From Streptomyces tsukubensis (lineage in GTDB: Bacteria > Actinomycetota > Actinomycetes > Streptomycetales > Streptomycetaceae), in assembly GCF_009296025.1 (NCBI RefSeq), contig NZ_CP045178.1, positions 8,246,001 to 8,310,000 on the forward strand: a DNA stretch of 64,000 nt, written 5' to 3'. A program made the translations under genes and the position numbers. Shown here in pieces: positions 59,053 through 64,000 of the stretch (positions within the stretch are counted from its first letter, which is position 1; each line of letters begins with the position of its first letter). The notes beneath the pieces were generated by a model that saw only the letters and a list, made by a program, of their open reading frames with translations, made no database searches and was not told the DNA's origin.

Positions 59053-60192
59053 TCAGGCGGCGGGTTTGAGCACCACCTTGGTCCACCCCTGGTCGCGGTC
59101 GTCGAAGTGCGCGTACGCCTCAGGGGCGTTGGCGAGCGGCAGCTCGTGCGAGACGAGGAACGACGGATCGGCCCTGCCCTCGGCGATCAGCGACCGCAGC
59201 CGCCGGTTGTACTGCTTGACGGGTGCCTGCCCTGTGGCCATCCGCTGCCCCTTGAACCAGAAGGAGCCGTAGTCGAAGCGGAGCTTTCCCTCGCGTGCCA
59301 GTTCGTCGTCGGAACCGGGGTCCTCGGGTACGAAGACGCCGACCACCCCGATGCCGCCCGTCGCCCGGACTTCGGCGACCAGACTGTTGAGTGTGGACTC
59401 GGGCCGTTCCTCGCCCTGCGGATCGTGTGCCTGGTAGCCCACGCACTCGCAGCCCCTGTCGGCGCCCCTGCCGTCCGTCAGTTCGAGTACCTGGTCGACG
59501 GCAGGGCCCTTGGAGTCGTCGACGGGGACGGCGCCCAGACTCTCGGCCAGCTTCAGCCGGTCCGGCTGCCTGTCCACCACCATCACCTTGGACGCGCCCT
59601 GAACAACCGCGGAGTAGGCCGCCATGAGGCCGACGGGGCCCGCACCGTGGACCACGACCGACTCGCCGGGCAGCAACCCCGCGAGCCTGGTGGCGTGCCA
59701 ACCGGTCGGGAAGATGTCCGACAGCATCACGTACTCGTTCTGCCGCTCCTCCGCGTCCTCGGGCAGCCGCAGACAGTTGAAGTCGGCGAAGGGCACCCGC
59801 AGCAGCTCCGCCTGACCGCCGTGGTACGGGCCCATGTCGGCGAAGCCGTAGGCGGCGCCCGCGGAGCCGGGATTGGTGGTCAGGCAGTAACTGGGCATCC
59901 CTCCTTCGCAGTTGCGGCAGAAACCGCAGCCGATGTTGAACGGGAGACAGACCCAGTCGCCCTTCTTGATCCGCTGCACACCGGACCCGGTCTCGACAAC
60001 GACGCCCAGGTTCTCGTGGCCGAGCACGCGGCCGCTCTCGATGTCGGTCCTGCCTTCGTACATATGCAGATCGGATCCGCAGATATTGGTGGCCGTCACC
60101 TTCACCACCGCGTCCGTGGGCTTCTCCACCGACGCGTCCTTGACGTCCTCCACGGCGACCTCGCGGGGACCCTTGTACACCAGAGCCTTCAT
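59053..60192 (-). CDS. Zinc-dependent dehydrogenase, glutathione-independent formaldehyde dehydrogenase type
   Basis: A 379-aa MDR-family dehydrogenase. Catalytic zinc ligands lie in NICGSDLHMYEGR and LGHENLGVV, and the structural-zinc cysteines in GCGFCRNCEGGMPSYC. The Rossmann motif is VVVHGAGPVGLMAAYSAV. The long insert with GCECVGYQAHDPQGEE is characteristic of the glutathione-independent formaldehyde dehydrogenase group. It probably oxidises an aldehyde using tightly bound NAD. ATG 60192 has GGGAG 6 nt upstream; the GTG three bases earlier is less likely. It is 92 bp upstream of the ammonia-lyase gene. Confidence 0.92.
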   Translation of the reverse strand: MKALVYKGPREVAVEDVKDASVEKPTDAVVKVTATNICGSDLHMYEGRTDIESGRVLGHENLGVVVETGSGVQRIKKGDWVCLPFNIGCGFCRNCEGGMPSYCLTTNPGSAGAAYGFADMGPYHGGQAELLRVPFADFNCLRLPEDAEERQNEYVMLSDIFPTGWHATRLAGLLPGESVVVHGAGPVGLMAAYSAVVQGASKVMVVDRQPDRLKLAESLGAVPVDDSKGPAVDQVLELTDGRGADRGCECVGYQAHDPQGEERPESTLNSLVAEVRATGGIGVVGVFVPEDPGSDDELAREGKLRFDYGSFWFKGQRMATGQAPVKQYNRRLRSLIAEGRADPSFLVSHELPLANAPEAYAHFDDRDQGWTKVVLKPAA

Positions 60193-60643
60193 CACGCTCT
60201 CCCTCTGCGGCGCAAGGCCGCGCGAGTTCGGGTGAATCGTTCATTGCCGCCCGTGTCCGGGCGCGGCCGGGGTCAGCACGCGGAACATCACCTTCCGGGA
60301 CCCTGGCCTCCTTTCAGGCTAGTGCGAGCCAGGAAGAGACGCGACGCGGGCGGGGCCGCCGCCGCCCGCGCCCTGCCGGGCCGGCCTCGCGGGGCAAGGT
60401 CCGGTAATGACAGGGCGAAGGGCGGGCCCGGGTCTGCCGGGCCGGAGTACGGTGGTCGGATCGAGGGCCTCCAGCCGCCGGACCCAGCACGGCGCACCCT
60501 CGGAGCGGGACGGCGCGGGGCGTGGGCCTCAGGAGGACGGTGTCGCCCAGTGAGAGCCGCCTCGGACTCCTCGGCCCCCGCCGGAGTGGGGCCCGTACAC
60601 AGCGGCCGACGTGCGGGGGACACAAGGCGTGAATGAACCGGGT

Positions 60644-60850
60644 ATGTCCTCCCAGAGTCCGGTGGGCGCGGTCGGCCGGGTGACCGTTCCCATCCCGCTG
60701 AACGGCCCCGGCGAGGTACTGGTCGCCGTACGAGGCGGATCCGAGGCCTACGCGGCCTGGTCGAACGCCCCCATAGGTATGCACACCCGCGTCATCGTCG
60801 TCGACTGCGTCTCGGCCCGATCGCTGATCGTGGAGCCCCTCCCCACCTGA
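60644..60850 (+). CDS. NfeD-like small protein
   Basis: A 68-aa protein from ATG 60644. It consists almost only of an OB-fold-type beta segment: VGAVGRVTVPIPLNGPGEVL, then AVRGGSEAYAAWSNAPIGMH and TRVIVVDCVSARSLIVEPL. This is the C-terminal soluble domain of NfeD proteins, without the membrane part. NfeD proteins pair with SPFH/flotillin proteins, and the next gene (61086) is an SPFH protein. GTG 60629 is an alternative start; neither start has a strong ribosome binding site. Confidence 0.65.
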   Translation: MSSQSPVGAVGRVTVPIPLNGPGEVLVAVRGGSEAYAAWSNAPIGMHTRVIVVDCVSARSLIVEPLPT

Positions 60851-60964
60851 GAGCCGACTTGAGAGGGGCGCGGTCGGCCGTCCGAGCCTCCGGTCACCAC
60901 CCGTTGCCCCTCCCCCCGATTCCCCTGTTCGACCAGTGCACGCGTCCCTCGAACGACCTGCGGG

Positions 60965-61012
60965 GCCGACTGCGAAACAGCCCACAGAGCCGACTGCGAA
61001 ACAGCCCACAGG
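60965..61012. repeat. Tandem duplication, two 24-bp units
   Basis: Units 60965-60988 and 60989-61012 differ only at the last base. It lies between the NfeD-like and SPFH genes, 74 bp upstream of the latter's start. Confidence 0.92.
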
Positions 61013-61085
61013 ACCACCGACTCCCCAGGCGCACCGGGCTTCTGGGGAGTGAATCCCCGAACCACGGCGTGACAGGAGCTTTCCC

Positions 61086-62321
61086 ATGCTGTTCTGGCAT
61101 GTTCCCGCCCCGAACGAGGCGATGTTGATCTCCGGTTCCAAACGACAGGCGCAGGACACCCAGTTCCGGATCGTCACCGGGCACGGCAGCTTCGTCCTGC
61201 CCGTCAAGCAGAAGGCGCGGATGCTGTCCCTCGCACTGCGCGAGGCCGAGATCACCGAGGACTGCGTCACGCAGCAGGGGATCAGGCTCGGTGTGCGGGC
61301 CGTCTGCGTCTTCAAGGTCGGGGACGACGTCGTCTCGATCGCCAACGCCGCGCGCAGGTTCCTCTCCGAACAACACCGTATGGAGGAGCTGGTGGGGCGG
61401 ATCTTCGCCGGCCATCTCCGTTCCATCATCGGCGGGCTGACGATGGAACAGATCATCCGCGAACGCAACCGCGTCGCCCAGGAGGTCATGGCGGGCAGCC
61501 ACGGGGAGATGGAGAAACTGGGCATCGTCGTGGACGCCCTCCAGATCCAGGAGATCGACGACACCACCGGCTACATCGAGAACCTGGCCGCGCCGCACGC
61601 CGCCGCGGTGGCGGGCAAGGCCCGTATCGCGCAGGCCAAGGCCGACCAGGAGGCCGCGGAGCGGGAACAGCAGGCAGCGGCGCTGAAGGCCGAGTACGAG
61701 AGGGACACCGCGATCAAGCGGGCGGGTTTCCTCGCCGAGACCGAGGAGTGGAACGCCCGCGCCGCCCAGGCGGGCCCGCTCGCCGAGGCGCGCGCCTCGC
61801 AGGAGGTCATCGAGGAGCGGACCGCCCTCGCCCAGCGGGAGGCGCAACTCGCCGCGCAGCGCCTTGAGGCCGAGGTCAGGCGCCCGGCCGACGCCGAGGC
61901 GTACCGGCAGCGCACCCTCGCCGAGGCCGCACGCGACCGTGCGAGGTACGAGGCGGACGGTGACGCCTACGCGGAGCGGACCCTCGCGCAGGCCGAGGCC
62001 GACGCGAACAGTGCCCGCGCCGCGTCCCTGCGCGACGGCAATCAGGAGCTGATCGCCGCCAACCGGGTGGTGGAGAATCTGCCCGCGCTCGCCGAGGCGG
62101 CGTCCAGGGGGCTCGCGGGCGCCAGCCTCACCGTCCTCAACGGCACCGATGGCGTCAACGAGATGGCAGCCGGCCTGGTCAACCAGGGCATGGCCATCCT
62201 GAAGTCGATCCAGCGCCCGGCCGCCGCGCCCGCGGGCTCCAGCGGCCCCGAGGCCAACAGCGCCCCCGGCGCCGTGGCGGCGAACGGAGCGCCGACAGGG
62301 ACGCCCGCCCAGCGAAGCTGA
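61086..62321 (+). CDS. SPFH/band-7 (flotillin-like) protein
   Basis: A 411-aa SPFH protein. The N-terminus is WHVPAPNEAMLISGSKRQAQ (the flotillin start without a membrane helix), followed by the SPFH core with LALREAEITEDCVTQQGIRL. Residues 165-335 form a long coiled coil rich in Ala, Glu, Arg and Gln (IAQAKADQEAAEREQQAAAL). The C-terminus is an Ala/Pro/Gly tail. Such proteins assemble into membrane-associated rings or rafts. AGGAG 7 nt upstream supports ATG 61086. With the small NfeD-like gene before it, it makes a compact NfeD-flotillin unit. Confidence 0.9.
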   Translation: MLFWHVPAPNEAMLISGSKRQAQDTQFRIVTGHGSFVLPVKQKARMLSLALREAEITEDCVTQQGIRLGVRAVCVFKVGDDVVSIANAARRFLSEQHRMEELVGRIFAGHLRSIIGGLTMEQIIRERNRVAQEVMAGSHGEMEKLGIVVDALQIQEIDDTTGYIENLAAPHAAAVAGKARIAQAKADQEAAEREQQAAALKAEYERDTAIKRAGFLAETEEWNARAAQAGPLAEARASQEVIEERTALAQREAQLAAQRLEAEVRRPADAEAYRQRTLAEAARDRARYEADGDAYAERTLAQAEADANSARAASLRDGNQELIAANRVVENLPALAEAASRGLAGASLTVLNGTDGVNEMAAGLVNQGMAILKSIQRPAAAPAGSSGPEANSAPGAVAANGAPTGTPAQRS

Positions 62322-62326
62322 CGCGA

Positions 62327-62358
62327 CTGCCCCGTCCGGTCCGCTCCGGACGGGGCAG
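62327..62358 (+). terminator. Strong hairpin terminator after the SPFH gene
   Basis: CTGCCCCGTCCGG (62327-62339) and CCGGACGGGGCAG (62346-62358) pair perfectly over 13 bp with a 6-nt loop, 5 bp after the stop codon. Confidence 0.88.
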
Positions 62359-62467
62359 GGGAGGGACCTGACGGGTCAGCCGCGCGCGACGGTCCTTCTT
62401 GCCGGCCCCACTCGACCCGGGCGCAATCCCGCTTGCCCCGCCCACCCCGAGGAAGCAGGATGCGGGC

Positions 62468-63337
62468 ATGCGATTCTCGGTCAACATTCCGAACTTCGGG
62501 GACTTCGCCGACCCCGGGACGGTCGCGAGGACAGCGGTGGCCGCCGAGCGGGCCGGGTGGGACGCGCTCTTCGTCTGGGACCACGTGGTGCACGACAAAC
62601 GTCTGCGCGCCGGGGCCCCCTTCGGCGACCCGTGGATGCTGCTCACCGCCGCCGCGCTCGCCACCTCAAGCCTGAAACTGGGCACGCTGGTCACTCCCGT
62701 AGCCCGGCGCCGACCGGAGCAGCTCGCCCGGCAGGTGGCGACCCTCGACGCGCTCAGTGGCGGGCGGGTGATCTTCGGCGCGGGGCTCGGCGGCCCGATC
62801 GAGGACGAGTACGGCAGCTTCGGCGGGCCGACCGACCCCGTGGTGCTCGCCGAACGGCTCGACGAGGGGCTGGAACTGCTCGGCCGCTACTGGTCGGGCG
62901 AGCGGGTCGACCACGTCGGGCGCTACTACACGGTCAGTGACGTGACCTTGCTTCCGGCCACCGTGCAGCGTCCCCGGCCACCTGTGTGGGTCGGTGGATA
63001 CTGGCCCAACCGGCCGCCGATGCGCAGAGCCGCGCGCTGGGACGGCGCTGTCCCCCTGTTCGCCTCGGCCCCGCACGGGCACGTGCCGCCGGCGGAGGAG
63101 GTACGCGAACTGACCGCGTACGTCCGACGGCATCGAGGAGAGCGCGGGGACACCCCCTTCGACATCGTTCTCGGCGGAGCCAGCCCCGGAGCCCCCGCCA
63201 AGGCCCGCGACCTGATCGGGCCACTGGCCGACGCGGGTGCGACCTGGTGGGACGAGCGACAGATCCAGACCGAGGAGGGTCTGGACCGGCTCGCCCCGGT
63301 CCTGCGGCGTATCGAGCAGGGGCCCCCGGTGCTGTGA
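62468..63337 (+). CDS. LLM-class F420-dependent oxidoreductase-like protein
   Basis: A 289-aa TIM-barrel protein of the luciferase-like monooxygenase family. The start reads MRFSVNIPNFGDFADPGTVA, then AERAGWDALFVWDHVVHD and LGTLVTPVARRRPEQLARQV, followed by LSGGRVIFGAGLGG. These are the blocks of F420-dependent LLM proteins in actinobacteria. It could be an F420-linked reductase or oxidase; the substrate is not known. The ATG at 62468 gives the family start. Confidence 0.9.
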   Translation: MRFSVNIPNFGDFADPGTVARTAVAAERAGWDALFVWDHVVHDKRLRAGAPFGDPWMLLTAAALATSSLKLGTLVTPVARRRPEQLARQVATLDALSGGRVIFGAGLGGPIEDEYGSFGGPTDPVVLAERLDEGLELLGRYWSGERVDHVGRYYTVSDVTLLPATVQRPRPPVWVGGYWPNRPPMRRAARWDGAVPLFASAPHGHVPPAEEVRELTAYVRRHRGERGDTPFDIVLGGASPGAPAKARDLIGPLADAGATWWDERQIQTEEGLDRLAPVLRRIEQGPPVL

Positions 63338-63384
63338 GCCGACCCCAGCCGTGAGCCGGCCGACCGTCGGACGAGCCGCCTCCC

Positions 63385-64000
63385 CTACCGCATCCCCGGA
63401 AGCCGGCGCAGTTCATCGATCCGCATGGCCCGTCCGCACAGGAGGAAGGCGGCCACCAGCACCACCGCCCCGGCGACCAGCGCCACCAGGGTGTCCGCCG
63501 TCCCCGAGGCCGCCGTGAAGGGGAGCCGTCCTGAGACCCCGCGCGCCGCCGCCCAGCCGAGCGCCGCCGCCACTCCTGAGGCGGCGATCAGCTTCGCGTA
63601 GGTGGCCGCCAGCCGTCTGCCGTCGATCCTGCCGCCCATCCGCCGCCGCAGCAGCCGCAAGGTCAGACCCATGCCCGCCAGGTACGAGAGCGAGTAGGCG
63701 CCCGCCATTCCCGTCACCGCCCAGCGCGGTGAGAGCAGCAGGTGACAGGCGGTGGCGAGGGCGATGTTCACGGCGGCGGTCGCGGCGGCCATGAGGAACG
63801 GCGTCCTGGTGTCCTCGAAGGCGTAGAAACCGCGCAGGAGCACGTACTGCGCGGAGAAAGGGATCAGCCCCAGCCCGAGCGCCTGGAGCATCTGACCGAG
63901 CGGGACGGCCGTCGACGGATCGGCGGCGCCATGGGCGAAGACGACTTCCGCGAGTTGAGGGCCGAGTGCGACGAAGAAGAACGCGGCGGGCACGATGACG
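63385..64000 (-). CDS. murJ: Lipid II flippase MurJ (MviN), C-terminal part, cut by the window end
   Basis: The last 205 codons or so of a polytopic membrane protein. The visible part has six hydrophobic helices with MLQALGLGLIPFSAQYVLLRGFYAFEDTRTPF (quoted in part as QYVLLRGFYAFEDTRTPF), the conserved region of the MurJ/MviN family in which a helix end carries R-G-F-Y-A-x-x-D-T-x-T-P. The end RMGGRIDGRRLAATYAKLI and the basic tail MRIDELRRLPG complete it. The gene should extend beyond base 64000 to a start about 300 codons upstream; the methionine at 63993 is internal. Confidence 0.88.
   Translation of the reverse strand, partial: VIVPAAFFFVALGPQLAEVVFAHGAADPSTAVPLGQMLQALGLGLIPFSAQYVLLRGFYAFEDTRTPFLMAAATAAVNIALATACHLLLSPRWAVTGMAGAYSLSYLAGMGLTLRLLRRRMGGRIDGRRLAATYAKLIAASGVAAALGWAAARGVSGRLPFTAASGTADTLVALVAGAVVLVAAFLLCGRAMRIDELRRLPGMR

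Noticed and set aside
47216..61012. 24-bp repeats as a CRISPR array
   Set aside because: The units are directly adjacent without spacers, differ between loci and no cas gene is present.

Overview
The window is a stretch of chromosome from a high-GC actinomycete, most likely a Streptomyces. The evidence is the very high G+C, GTG/TTG starts with AGGAG-type ribosome binding sites, many 4-bp overlapping starts, and families typical of that genus: a type-B L36, an F420-type LLM oxidoreductase, DUF5133-like and PRC-barrel small proteins, SpoIIE-type phosphatases, and one rare TTA codon. No rRNA, tRNA, CRISPR array or complete insertion sequence was seen. The calls come from reading the sequence only; no database search was run.

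Layout. 0-1.6 kb: the end of an mrp Na+/H+ antiporter operon (mrpD' E F G). 1.6-9 kb: a DHA2-type exporter, a phosphoketolase, an NmrA-type reductase, a small acidic protein, a DsbA-like protein and a DUF1275 membrane protein. 9.4-17.9 kb: a second DHA2 exporter, the zinc-free L36 paralogue, a long GH67 alpha-glucuronidase, an ArsB/SLC13-type permease, the divergent ohr/ohrR pair with its operator, and an HD-domain protein. 18-22 kb: a DJ-1/AraC regulator, a decayed reductase remnant, an alginate-lyase-fold secreted protein and an alpha/beta hydrolase. 22.4-25.7 kb: a cobalamin riboswitch followed by a BtuF-C-D type ABC transporter whose genes overlap.

25.9-36.8 kb: first a Gfo/Idh/MocA oxidoreductase gene interrupted by an in-frame stop. 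Then comes a sugar locus: LacI regulator, ABC binding protein, two permeases, GH13 glucosidase and a secreted GH87 alpha-1,3-glucanase with discoidin domain. It reads as a complete alpha-glucan pathway: outside depolymerisation, oligosaccharide import, inside hydrolysis. The LacI protein lacks two residues in its DNA-recognition helix.

37-44 kb: a DUF5133-like protein, a Sfp-type phosphopantetheinyl transferase, a secreted SGNH hydrolase, two small-molecule-fold enzymes, small acidic proteins, an UPF0014 permease carrying the TTA codon, and a stand-alone ArgJ paralogue. 44-47 kb: a phosphonate-type locus (FAD oxidoreductase, GntR regulator, phosphonatase-like HAD hydrolase) with matching operator palindromes in the divergent promoters. 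47-50 kb: decayed gene remnants, a GDT1-family membrane protein, an SMP-30 lactonase and an MgtC-like protein. 50.9-54.6 kb: a regulatory patch with a HATPase, a SpoIIE phosphatase, a STAS protein and two MarR regulators. 54.9-64 kb: small stress-type proteins, PLP enzymes, a formaldehyde-type dehydrogenase, an NfeD-like/SPFH pair, an LLM oxidoreductase and the C-terminal part of murJ.

Structural signals that the genes do not explain: two copies of an intergenic inverted-repeat element abutting stop codons (26.9 and 54.0 kb), four unrelated tandem duplications that all have a 24-bp unit (47-61 kb), and two near-identical Crp-like palindromes (38.2 and 50.8 kb).
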